Of a DNA stretch of 64,000 bases, positions 13,530 to 24,826 are shown piece after piece. How positions within the stretch are numbered: position 1 is the stretch's first letter; every line of letters begins with the position of its first letter. The stretch spans positions 124,001 to 188,000 of the forward strand of contig JAMWET010001334.1 of assembly GCA_024036415.1 (NCBI GenBank), written 5' to 3'. A model generated the notes under the pieces. It was given only the letters and a program-made list of their open reading frames with translations. It was not told the origin of the DNA and did no database searches. The position numbers and the translations under genes were made by a program. The DNA comes from Prochilodus magdalenae (Eukaryota; Chordata; Actinopteri; Characiformes; Prochilodontidae).

Positions 13530-13870
13530 AAACCCGTCCTCTTCAATACACTTTTGCACATTTCAATACACAGCTACGCTAAATTTGCGATTTAACACAC
13601 TGTAAACAGATGGAGCATGTCCTAAAGTTAGGGCACATTTCATACTTTATGTTTAATTTCTTGTGCACTAAAATTTACTAACCAAAGTACAATATTTCCT
13701 GATGGTCTAAGAGACTGATTCCTTATGCTCGCCTCTTTTATCAGCTCCTTCGGCATTGTTCTTTACCACTCAGGTGTTTTTTTTTTATTAAGTTTGTAGT
13801 CTTTATCAGGAAGCCTTACACTTTTCTGACCTTTTTTTGCTCTCCTCCACACCTCTCCAGAACTGTACTA
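13530..13870 (+). repeat. Local duplication, contiguous A-B copy
   Basis: Unit A (13530-13705) runs directly into unit B (13703-13870). The other copies of A and B are separated by about 1.1 kb, so the two sets appear to descend from one A-B ancestor. Confidence 0.8.
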
Positions 13871-14519
13871 ATTTCGTATAAAAAGAAATAACGTGGACCT
13901 GCTCCATCACCCCAGTTATTTTTGAGGTAGAGATAAATAGCAGTCCTCGTTTCCTTTGGATGTAATTTGTATTTATAGAGCCCTTTCAATGTGTATTTCA
14001 GTCTCAAGTGCACTTATATATATATGTCTGTGTGTGTGTGTGTGTTGGTTCTTGAGGAATAAGTAGGAAGGAAACTAAATTAAAAGTTTAAAACACAAAG
14101 TGGAGCAAGACTAGTAGTTTGCGTTCCCTTACGGATAATAAATATATCCAAGAAAAGTTTATCTTCTGGGATTGCAGAATAATGTGTAATGATAATATGC
14201 AATTATCGCCTCTGATTTTTTCAGCAGTAACCTCAAGATGAGGTGTAACTTCAGTGTTAGAGCAAGTGCTGATAGAGAGAGCAGGGAGAGGGGGAGAGAA
14301 AGCACAGTGACATATGTGCGTGTCGTGGAAGTGTTAAGTGCTCTTTTACTTGTGCAGTTAATTTAGACGGATCACAATGGGACTTCTACTGATTCATTGT
14401 TTGTGCGTTCATTATTGAACCAGTGTTTTTTTTTTCATTTGTAAGAGAAAGGTAAAAAGGGGAGGGAATTAAAGAAATAAAAAAGAAAGAAAGAAGAAGA
14501 GAGGGTGTGAGATTGAGAA

Positions 14520-15030
14520 AGAAAAACAGCTAATCGCTTCGGATCGAACCCAAGCATTGCGCCGTACATTTATTTAAGCTCATAATCCTTGTAAATAGCT
14601 TCCAGCAAGGCAAAGTCAGCCTTTTAACATTGACTAAATGAAGTAAATAGAAGCGAATGAATTTTTAAAAGACGCATTGCAGTTGAACCCTGTTTGTTAT
14701 GTATGGAACAGATCGGTGCGTAAGCTGGCAGCTAATGAGGCCTGTAAATTTAACGCCGAAATCATATTCTGATGGCTTTGCCACCCTGCTGTTCGGGGGC
14801 TTGCAGTGAAGTTTGCTTTAAATGTGGAGCGTCTGTTCCCCCTCCTAAAGCCCCTCACACCCGAACAGATGGAGAGAATATGGAGCTGGGAAGGTTTACC
14901 TTGGAGGTGGTAACAGTGAAGCCACTCATTAACACTGAATTTACCACTTCGTTAGCAACGCAGCTTCCTGTTGAGAGCATCCAGTGCTGGATGTCAAATC
15001 CTCAGAGCATACATTTAGCCTAGCGGCCCG
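14520..15030. promoter_or_regulatory. Unique block upstream of coding exon 1, candidate conserved non-coding element
   Basis: Complex sequence with no repeats, about 0.8-1.3 kb before the first coding exon. It includes TTTAAGCTCATAATCC, TGTAAATTTAACGCC and similar words. An 83-codon open frame lies in it, but it has no family resemblance. Conservation is not tested. Confidence 0.3.
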
Positions 15031-15842
15031 ACAGCAGACTTGGACCCTTTCAAAGGGTATAGGGCTTTTTTAGGGCAAGGCGAGTGAGACTCCTTAAATC
15101 CTGCAGCTTTGACTAATCTGAGAAGACTGCTACGAAGCATCAAATATAATTACATAGTTCAGTCTCATTCATTTTGAGGTGCAAGTCTGCGAGACTAGTC
15201 ACATTCAACACATGAAAATATAGTTTTCTTCTTCGTCTATCAATCTGTCCGGCGTTTTGGGGCAGCGTGTTTATCTGGTGTGTGTGTGTGTATGTGTGTT
15301 GCACTGGTGCATGTGTGCCAATTTGTCAAGATTGAAGCAACAACAGTCTCGTGCTGGGATGTGCTTTGGCACCATCAGAGAGTGCTAAGACAGAATAATA
15401 TGATCTCATTGGAGGTGTACTTTGTTCCCATGGAAATTGGTCAATTTTAGGAGGCGGCTGAGAACTTTAGTGGGAGAAACAGGAAGGTCTGATCCCAGAG
15501 GTGTGCTCACATAATTAAGCTTCCTCACCAGTGTTTCCAGGGCTAACAGCAGGGTGTGCTGTGAATAGATGTGGTGGCAGTGGGTGTGGAAACCCATAAT
15601 ACAGCTTTAAAAAAAAAAAAAAAAACAGCGTTCTTGTTTTGCCATGGAAATTAGTAGTCACTTTCCTGCATGGGTGAAAAGTTATAGTTGGTAGCTTTGA
15701 CTTAGAGTTTAATAGAATTACACTTTATTTCCTAGAAATGGCATATTCTCCTTTAACACATTTCCTTTCTTTATTTATCCTATCACTGTTTATCTGGGCT
15801 GATGTTTGTTGCTAATTGTGTTTTGTAGATGGTGTCTCTGTC

Positions 15843-18654
15843 ATGGCAGCAGTGAACGAGAGTGCGGAGGAAGAGAAAGAATTGAAATCCGCAGAAGACT
15901 GCACTCAGGAGCTGTCAGGCAGTCCTACGTCTTCTCCCTCCACCTCCTCCACAACCACCACCAACAACAACAACTGTGTGGGGCCACAGCAGTGCCAGAC
16001 TTTGGACACTCACCAAAGCCTTTTAAATGGAGCACAGCCGAGCCCATTTGTCTGTGGCGGCGTCCCGGCTGCCCCCTGCACAGACGATTCATTGCCTTCA
16101 GGAGCACTTGTTAATGGACCTGCTTCACACTGTACCTCAGAGGAGCCCCACGTCCCCAACAAAGATGCGTCCCCTTGGCCTGGGACAGACACCAACCCTG
16201 AGGTGTTACAGCCTCCCAGCGAGCTTCAATCAGACACTTGGCAAAAAACAGAAGGGCACGTCCTGAAAGCGCTGTCCACACGGACCTCATCTGAGTCGGA
16301 CAACAGTGACTGCGAGGCTCCCTTGGACGCCCTGGTGGGGGACGATGTGGATAACGGGCCAATCAGCCGGCTGTGGATGAGAAACAGCGTCAAAACAGGG
16401 TACTTATGGGACGTTGATTCTGAGTCGTCTGAAAGCTCCTCTGATGACTATGACGACCTAAACAAGGGCCTTCAAGAGAAGTTCATGCACTTCCTGTTAG
16501 AAGGCAAGGTACTGGGTGAAGTGGTGAAAAGAGAGATGGAGATGAAAGGCTCTCCATTGGCCAGCCCGAGCAGAAGGAAGCGAAAAATGTACAGAGTTGA
16601 AAGAATGCCGACTGAGGAAGAAGTAAATGGCTTCGGCTCTGCTTCCCTCACTGACAGGGAGTTGGATTTTGATTCGTCCATTAGCAAAGAACATGCCTGG
16701 AGGAAAGAACCGCAAAGTTTGAGAGTGAATGTGGACCCATGCCTGGGGAATTCCCGCGACAAAGCAGCTGTCGTAGAAAAGTTCATTTTAAGTGAGCAGG
16801 AAGGCACGAGCGACGAAGGCAGCGACATTGGGGAAGCAGGCGACTACGTGGGTGGCAAACCTGCACGTTTAAAGAGCATGGCGGAAAGAGGCGAAGAGCT
16901 GGAGCCTTCGTTCTTCCAGTGCACAAAGTGCAACATTAATTTCAAGGAGAAGACGCATTTGCATAGACATATGATGTATCATTTAGACAGGCATAATCAG
17001 GTAGGGCAGGAGAGTGTCCTCCGTCCCTTTATATGCAAAGAGTGTGGGCGTTCATTCCGTGAGCGTTCCACCCTGCACAAGCACATGCAGATCCACCAGG
17101 CACGGAGGGAGAGACTGATGCAGGAGATTAAAGGTTTGAACAAATCGCAGGATGAAGGGCTGGATGCCCATCTGCAGTGCCCCCAGTACTCCTTTGAAAC
17201 CAGCTGCCCCAGAACTTTTGTCCATCATGGCAAGACTCACGAACAGGAGAAACATTATTACGCTTGCGAAGAATGCGATTACACGGCTGTGACCGAGCTG
17301 GATATGGAAGCACACCAACGGACAGCTCACCAAGGCAGATTCTTAAAAGTCTTTGACACTTTTCTTTGTAACATTTGCACATTTAGGACAAAGAATGTGA
17401 AAGTTTTGAGAAAGCACTTGGAACTTGTTCACAAGCTGCCACTTTATGATTATGACCCTCAGTCGCACAAAATGACAGCTGGCAACCATATAAAGCCCAC
17501 GTTAGACCGGGACAGGTTAACAGGACAGACTAAAGATGTTTCACCTCCACTTACATTGAAGCCAAAGTCCTTCAGAGATAAGCAGAATGGGTTAAGAGGA
17601 CCAGGGCTTTCCATGTTGTCCAATGGCACCATTGACCTTTATGTGAGAGATAAAGGCACACAAAAATCCTGTAAAGAATTGAGCTCCTCACTGATCAAGT
17701 GGAGTTTTGGCAGCTTAGCAAACAACCTGTCACCATCTTCCCCGAGATGTGACAAGCCAAGTAAATTATCTGTGCCTACAGAGGGAATGGATGTGACAAC
17801 AGGTCTCCCGTATGTCGAAGAGGACAATCAAGGATATGAAAGCCCTGTCTCTGAACAAACAACAAAATATCTCTCCAGTTTTGACATGCATCTTACGACC
17901 AAGACTGCGATCTCTAGCAAAACAGCACATCTAAACCAAGACATTGCTACCGCTTCCAAAGATCCCTTAGAAAGTGTCGGTTTAGTGGAACAGAAGCTGA
18001 AGCAGAAATCTCCCTCTAAGAGAAAAATGTCCATTCCTTACCACAACACCCCAAAGAATCCCTTGATTTTCCCAAAACAGGAACCCGTATCTCCAGAATG
18101 GCAGGGCATAGAGCCCCTACAGGAAAGTGATTATGATGACGACAATAATAATGAATCAAATGATTCTAATTACCACAACGACACCACTGCAAACCTCTTG
18201 GATGGCAGTGAAGATGGCCACAGCCCCTTCTCTGCTGACCACTTTATCCGACAGAGCTTTTCACTTAAAGAAGACAGCTGTGACTCTGCCAATCAGTCAG
18301 AACAAGATGACTACATGGAAGGCGATGAAATTTGCACACTCATCGTGAAAGAGGAGAGTATAGAGAGCACAGTGAGTGAGGACAATCCAGAGTTTCCTGA
18401 CCATAACCTGAGTGACTCTTACACAAGCTACCGTGTGTCCCCCATGTTTGAGATGGACCGCAAGTCTTGTCCATATTGTCCTGCTGTGTTTGAATCAGGA
18501 GTGGGTTTGTCCAATCATGTAAGAGGACATCTACACAGGTTGGGGCTGAGTTATGATGCTCGTCATATGCTGTCGGCTGAACAGGTAGCCTCTCAGGACC
18601 GGCAGCCCCGCATACGCAGAAGAGCACCTTCAATTAACAGGAGAACCCGGAAAG
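15843..18654 (+). CDS. znf644: znf644 coding exon 1 (large zinc-finger exon, residues 1-937)
   Basis: This is the giant exon of a ZNF644 ortholog. ZNF644 is a nuclear C2H2 protein that, with WIZ, recruits G9a/GLP for H3K9 methylation and repression (established family knowledge). The acceptor AG is at 15827-15828. The first in-frame ATG is at 15843, with G at -3 and +4. The N-terminal half is Ser/Asp/Glu-rich and disordered, with an acidic serine cluster (SESSESSSDDYDD) near residue 200. Fingers begin with Cys at about residues 360, 398, 446, 475, 509 and 876. Motifs matching human ZNF644 as I recall it include THLHRHMMYHLD, SCPYCPAVFESGVGLSNHVR and ARHMLS. Finger 3 has Tyr in place of its second Cys. 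The exon ends in phase 1 at AAAG|GTGATT. The identity is secure; which teleost paralog (a or b) cannot be told. Confidence 0.95.
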
Positions 18655-19721
18655 GTGATTTTAAACTTTTTAGTGAATCTAACACACTCATTAATGTTAA
18701 GCCTCAAATAGACATGCTTATGTGGTTTCTGTCAGTGTTGGTAATAAAAATAAATATAAGTGTGTCATGTCAGTAAAAACAGTAATAGCAGCCATGACAC
18801 AGTGTGGATTTGTTTGTGTTTGTTTGTGTTTTTTATGTGAAAACCTTTTAGTACAACTGTCCAACCGTTTATTTACTTAATCTTTATATTGCATATTAAG
18901 TAAACTTTGAAAATAGGCAGTTCACTTACATAAAATTCGCAATAAAATAGTTTTATATGGTTCTGTGTTTGAAGGCTTTCAAATCATAACACTTGAAATT
19001 GAAAAACAGAAAAATGGAATATTTTTCCATTTCCATTTTTTCCATATTTATAGTGCATAAATTGTGTTGTCTTAAAACACATGTGGCTCGACCAAAAGCA
19101 ACAGTTAAGCTCATGACATAGTGCCAAGATCCAAAACTCCTTCAAAATATGGGGAAAAAAATTCTTGAGTCATGATTCAGATTTATGACTTCAATAATAC
19201 GACATCAGGAAAACCTGATCTAATTATTGTTGATTTATTTAAAAAAATATGTGTATACCCCTGAGCTACTTTATACAAATATTATTGACTTTAAAATATA
19301 ATAATTTTACACAATAAACTATTTTAGCTACTCTAGCTGATGTTAGCTAGGTCCTAAAAATGTATCTGCTAAATAACATGTTGTCACATCATCCACTGAG
19401 AAGAAATAACTGTGTAGAAGACAGCAAGTTCTTGTCAACATCCATCAGGTTACCTTCCACGCTCTGTTAGCTCTGTTAGCTCTGTTAGCTCTGTTATCTG
19501 AAGTTATCTAATGTTATTTCTGTTATTTATAATTTAACTGCCTACTTTATTTTGTTTGTGTCTGCTGTTGTTTTTTTCTTACCTACAGATCTCCGTATGA
19601 ATTTTTAGGGACGTTTACATGTCAGAATAAGTCAAAATGCAATCCCTGCTGTAAAAGTCTCTTTTAGCCATTCATCTTTGATCTAATTCTACAGTTTTTC
19701 ATATGGTTTCCTTCTTAACAG
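18655..19721 (+). other. znf644: znf644 intron 1
   Basis: An AT-rich intron of 1,067 nt with no feature of note except four tandem copies of a 9-bp unit (GCTCTGTTA) at 19461-19496. The exon 1 reading frame stays open for 41 codons into the intron and stops at 18774-18776. Confidence 0.85.
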
Positions 19722-20273
19722 ATAAGCCCGAGTCTCAGACAGAACACACCTGTCCTCTGTGTCTTGGCTGGTTTGATACGAAGACTGGTCTGTCCAATCA
19801 TGTACGTGGCCACTTGAAACGTATTGGGAAGCCAATCACAGGGGTCAGCAAATCCCCCCTCTGCATTCTCACCGAGCTTCTGCAGGATGAAAACGAACAC
19901 CAGAAAATTCTCCACTCTCTTCAGGCCAAACCACACCTCTCCAGACCTTTCATTTCTCAGAAGTTTGCTGGCAGCGAGGGTCTGTTTCTGACGCCCACCG
20001 GTGTTCCTGTGAAGGTTCAGCGTCAGTGGCCTTCCAGTAAGATGCCTTCAGAAAATAGTGAAAAGAGGAAAAATAGTGATGAAATCAGTGTAATCAATGA
20101 AACCTCATCAAGCACCCTAATAGAACTTCTTAAGAGGAAGAGACTGGACCCAGAACTGGAGGAGGTCAAAGGTCAATCGCAGGCAGCCAGGACTCGTTGC
20201 ATTGTTCCATCATCCAAAAGTACTGATCATGAGAACCTTCCTGTGCAGGAGTCGAACTCCAACTGCAGCCGAG
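19722..20273 (+). CDS. znf644: znf644 coding exon 2 (finger 7 and linker, residues 938-1121)
   Basis: The acceptor follows TTCTTAACAG and the donor is GAG|GTGAGG. Both ends are phase 1; the junction codon from exon 1 is G|AT (Asp). It encodes HTCPLCLGWFDTKTGLSNHV, a complete C2H2 finger with Cys at residue 948, which nearly repeats finger 6 in exon 1 (shared GLSNHVRGHL). Next comes a segment matching the human ZNF644 order: SPLCILTELL, then SRPFISQKFA, then TLIELLKRKRL. These short conserved blocks in the same order distinguish ZNF644 from its paralog WIZ. The surrounding reading frame runs on into intron on both sides, so the open frame alone overstates the exon. Confidence 0.93.
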
Positions 20274-20813
20274 GTGAGGAACACACAAATAGTGTTTTCT
20301 ATATGATTAGTGAGTATCATGTACTTAAAGGACACCTGTATCATTAAAGGCTGCATTATGTAGGATTGTTTTGAGAAAAGAAGCACTGGGTGCTCTCAGT
20401 AAAGCGTGAAACAGTCATTGAAAAACCGTAACAGCCTGGTCGAAGTGTTTTAGGCCACTTTCTTTTTTTCATCATAACTGGTAAAAAAACCTGACAATAT
20501 GCACACCAGTCATCAGATTCATCCGGTCAGGGAAAGGGTCTGAAGTACAGCATATCCCTATGCATAGTGTGGTTTAAGGAGGGGTTTAAAAGACGCTTTT
20601 AGAGTGTAGTTACTTTTAAAAGTTCTTATCTTTTTATTGAAACAACCAGAGATACATATGACAATGGCCACCTATGTAAATCTATCTCTAAAGGGGCAAT
20701 GCCTGAGGTAGGCAATCAGGCAAAAATACTGTATGATAGTATAGTACCCAACGACATTTCACTGATACACAATTTATCACAATATGTAGGTGTTATCAGA
20801 TTTACTTTATTGG

Positions 20814-20814
<1 letters not shown>

Positions 20815-20845
<31 letters not shown>
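20815..20845. repeat. (CA)n microsatellite
   Basis: About 15 CA repeats within znf644 intron 2. Confidence 0.95.
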
Positions 20846-20849
<4 letters not shown>

Positions 20850-22259
20850 CTATTAAGTCACTTTATCTGTTTGTTTACTGATTTGTTGTCAGGACCATCA
20901 AAACTCTGGGCTTAGAGTGTGTATATATACTGTATATTTGTATATTATTAATATAGCATTAATGTCTTGTTTGTGTAAAGCACACTCCTGATGACATGTA
21001 TAAAAAAAGTATCATATCAACTCTCTTTTATTTATTTTCTACGTCTGATATTTGGTGTTTAATTTTCAGGCTTTACTATGTAGGTTAACTACTGTAGGTT
21101 ATCCACACCTGAAGTTACCTGGTAAACAGTATGTGATTAGAGTACTGAAGAATGAAAAAGTGAACCGCTTAAGAAGCTTAAAGGGCAAAGAGTTAGGGTC
21201 TAGTGATGCAGTTTACACTTTATGAGCTATAAGTTGTGGATGTACTTTAGGGTAGTTGTAGCTACTTTAGGTACTCTGGTACTCAATTATAAATTAGGAG
21301 AGGGAGCTCTTGTTACTTCAGATTTATTATTAACCTGATTAGTTCTTATGCTTTCAGACTCCTTGCAGTGTTTTGCTCGGCAGCAGGGTAGTATCAGTGC
21401 CTGCAGTGTAATTGGGATCTGTTTTAAAATACAGGGTGTATGAGGTTTAATTGAATGTCTGTAAGGTAGACATTGGGTTATGAGATTCAGTACAGTACGA
21501 CACTTCAGATGTGAGGCAAGCTTACTTGCACAATGACACGCTGGATGCGTCGCTTGCTTTGCCGCACTTGTTTCAGTCTCTTAGATAAAATGTAAAGTAG
21601 TGAATAATTAGAGCTGCACTTGTCTAACTTAAAACTTAGAAGTTTAACAAGTAGCATGGCAGAATTTCCATTTTTAGAGCATATAACCCAACACATGGTA
21701 TAATCTAACACATGATTAGAAAATATGTGAACTCTGTGGGTCTTCACTGAGGAGAGGGGATATTTTGGAATGATCTACTTTCCATTCAGACATGTTTCTT
21801 CGCCTTTACTTTTCCTAAAGTTCATGAACTGTCCCATCAAATAATAGTTTGCAACAGTTGAAGGTTATACTCGTTGTCGTACACCTGTGTCTTGTTCAAC
21901 TGCATTGAAATGCTGCTAGAGGTGGAGATGTTCTTAGCGACTGGTGATGTATGAGGACTGTCCTCTTCTACCACCATCCCTGTTTTCAGTATAACATTAA
22001 CAGGCTTGAAGTTTGCAGCAATCACTCGGGCTGGTGTCTAGCAGTTTTTTTAATGAGAATACAGCACCACTGTAACAAGAGGGTTTTTCTGTTTCACAGA
22101 CAGCCGCGTGTATGATCTGTCTTGTTTCTACTGATGTGGAATCAAAGGCTCACGGCTGCGATTTGACAGACAGGTGATGGCTAAATTGTGTGACGTGTTG
22201 AGAAAAAAAAATCTGGGTCACAGATTATAAACGAACGTTATTTATTCTTATAGCATAGT

Positions 22260-23060
22260 CGTAACCGTGTAGGTATTGCGTTACGCTCTGGGGGCCTCTG
22301 TGATGGCATATAATGACAGATAGATTAACTGCAGTGGCACTAATCGGGGAGATTTACAGCCGGCGTGTACAGCGTAGTGCTCGTGTTGATGATAAATATG
22401 TAGCACTAGTACAAACCCTTGTTTCATTGCTGTTTTGTGTGTTTTTCCACCTCCGCCGCTTTCATTATTTACAGTCGCTCGTGTTCAACCACCCAATTTC
22501 AATCATATGCGCCGCCATTAAATATGTATGGCAGACACCTCGCTCTCCGTAAAGCACCCATGCTCTTTCTGCAACCTTGAAGTCTAGAGACGCCTCTGGA
22601 AGCCATCGAAGGAAAAAGTGAGAGAGGGAGAGGCAGAGAGTGCAGCAGAAAAGAGGATAAAAAAGGCGCCTCGCTACCCGTAGAATTATTGTAACGCGAA
22701 TATGAAAAAGAATGAGTGTCATCCGAAGTGGCTTTGAAATTCAAATGTAAAAGCCGCAGCGTTCTTTGATGTGACGCTGGAAACGCATCAGCTGTGTTTA
22801 CACACCTTTGTTTCATGTCTGTCCAAATAAAGAGTTTGAGCCGCATTAGCAGAGAAAATGTTAGCGAAGATTTAAAATCACATTCCTCTGTTCGGGGTGT
22901 CCGTCTTAATTTTGTTCTCGCTGCCGTTTTTTTGATGGTGCACGCGCATTCATTTTTATCAAGTTTAGAGCTGGCTGTTCTGTCTGAGCGTAGTGCTTGG
23001 AGGTGGGGTCCTGACAGCCTTGGCAGGAAGTTCAAACAGTCTGCTAGAATTGTAGAAATC
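22260..23060. promoter_or_regulatory. Intron 2 unique block, candidate enhancer
   Basis: The sequence is richer in CpG and more complex than the rest of the intron, with words such as CCGGCGTGTACAGC, ATTTACAGTCGC and ATTAAATATGTATGG. Overlapping open frames (for example 178 codons on the minus strand) look incidental: none has a recognisable domain. Position inside a bystander-gene intron fits a long-range developmental enhancer. Confidence 0.35.
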
Positions 23061-23959
23061 TGAATACTTAGCAGGCTTATTAAAGCTCCTCGGCACAGTT
23101 TTTCAGATGGACATTTCTGGCTAAAGTTGACGCTGTTTAATCAAGTGTGACGAGGAAAGGAAAAATACTTGAGCTTTAAGATATTTAAGTAATTAACAGA
23201 GACATCTGTTGGTTTGTTGCACGTAATTGTCAGTAAAACAATTCGCAGGTAATTTAAATAACCTTTGGTGTCTTGTCATGGAAAAACAAGCCCAGGTAGC
23301 AGATGTTTTTCTTGATTTGGTGTGAAATGACTGGAAGCTGTTGTGATTTCTACACAACATAGCGTACTCCATTCTTTATCTTGTGTTCGTTCAGTCGTCC
23401 ATCAATCCGACCATGATGGATCTATCAGTTTGTTCTCATAGTGAAATGCTTGATTACAAAGCTGTGCTGTGTGTATATATTGGAGCTCATTTCAAGACTG
23501 AATTCAGCATGACAATCTGCTTCTTCAAAACTTTTTTTTTCTTCGCCTGATTCCGCCTGTCATGTCTCAGCGGGGGCGAAATTATTCCTGAAGATTTTCA
23601 TTCTCTAGCTGTCAAAATAAAAACAAACCATGTGGAGTGTATTTTGATAAACATTGTTCTCAACGATGCAAAAGCGAGCTTAAAGATTTGAAAACAGATG
23701 GAGCGAGAGGGTGAAGACTCTGAGGGAATCACAGCTTTATTTCCTTCAAGCTGGTGATGTGTGCAAAATGTTGCCCTTACACACATGTACGCACACAAAC
23801 ATACCACATTAACCCCTTTGAACTGTTCTAAGTATATTATATAGGACATATGTTAATCTGAATGCTGTATCCAGATATTAGAAGTCTATGTTTGCAGGTA
23901 ATTAAGTCCCTTAATCTGTCTGTTAATTACTAGTCAATGTGTTTATCTCTTTTTTGCAG

Positions 23960-24085
23960 AAAAGTTGGAAATAAATAAGAAGATCTGCATCCACTGCAAT
24001 GCAACTTTCCACAGTGCTGTAAGCCTGTCCAATCACCTTCGAGCTTATGCCCGCAGGAAGAGGATCGCCCTGCTTGAGGGAACGT
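23960..24085 (+). CDS. znf644: znf644 coding exon 3 (atypical finger 8)
   Basis: This 126-nt exon sits between a TTTTTTGCAG acceptor and a GTAGGT donor, phase 1 at both ends. It encodes a finger with CIHC (first Cys at residue 1131), then SLSNHLRAYARRKR. The expected last His of the C2H2 pattern is Tyr (H-LRA-Y). I believe this variant is a shared trait of the ZNF644/WIZ finger family rather than damage, but I recall that without a check. An alternative donor GTGTAG two bases upstream would put the next exon out of frame; the GTAGGT choice restores phase with exon 4. Confidence 0.9.
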
Positions 24086-24720
24086 GTAGGTTTTCCACTT
24101 ATTTTATTTATTTAGGTGTAGATATATATACTTTTGATATAGTCAAAAGTAGTCAGGCGTTCTCTTAGTAGTTCTGTGGTTAAAATGTGATGCTTATCTG
24201 TCTCATCTGGAGCAATTTATATTTTATTCATTTGGAAATGCAAAATCTACCTCAGCTTACAGTATTGTCAAACACAGAACACAGAAGCCTGAACAACTAA
24301 AGATAATATCAATATTTCAAGTATTTTTCTGTTTTCTGTTTTATTTCTCACGTACACATCCTTTCAGACTCATAGTGTTGGCCTGTGTTCCCACAGTGGA
24401 AAGATGGACAGAGACACCTATTTTCTTCAGATCTGAATAAAGAGTGTAACTCAGTTTTTTAAAAGAGGTTTTACATGATGGATAAGAGGCCCGTGTTTTT
24501 TATTAATTAATAACACATACTTAAAGACTATTTTAAAATCAAATGAATAAAAGATGGTCTTGCGCAGTACTGTACATTATGAGCAAATATTCAACACAAG
24601 CACATTCTCTCACACACAACTCTTTTGTGTCTGAAAGTTTTATATATAAAAATATAATATATGAATGAATATGAGTCTTACATGTCAGGCTCAGTTTTTA
24701 TTAGACTGTGTGTTGTACAG

Positions 24721-24826
24721 CGTATGACTGTAACCAGAAGCGACCACGATCAAGGCCTGGACCAAGGAGGAAGGAGTTTCCCTCCCCACACACAGGATCT
24801 GAAGTAATCTACAGACTGACCTGCAG
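24721..24826 (+). CDS. znf644: znf644 coding exon 4 (basic linker and first half of last finger)
   Basis: The acceptor is TTGTACAG and the donor CTGCAG|GTACTT. It enters in phase 1 (T|CG, Ser) and leaves in phase 2. The encoded segment YDCNQKRPRSRPGPRRKEF is a basic linker matching the human DCKQKKSRSRSGSKKK region, and may act as a nuclear localisation signal. The exon ends inside the final zinc finger, just after its first Cys (residue 1198), so the Arg between the two zinc-binding Cys residues is split by the intron. Confidence 0.9.

Larger units (their letters stand above)
20274..23959 (+). other. znf644: znf644 intron 2
   Basis: The longest intron between coding exons, 3,686 nt. It contains a (CA)n microsatellite at 20815-20845 and a complex, repeat-free block at about 22260-23060 that stands out from the AT-rich remainder. 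No open frame here resembles a known protein. Confidence 0.85.

Noticed and set aside
15806..18633. Other frames within the large znf644 exon on both strands
   Set aside because: They are shadows of the real frame. Only the frame through 15843 encodes the fingers and joins exon 2 in phase.
22499..23035. 178-codon minus-strand frame in intron 2
   Set aside because: No recognisable domain and it lies within intron 2; more likely a stop-poor stretch of regulatory-type sequence.
24081..24086. Alternative exon 3 donor at 24084
   Set aside because: It would end the exon in phase 2 and break the frame with exon 4; the donor at 24086 (GTAGGT) keeps phase 1.
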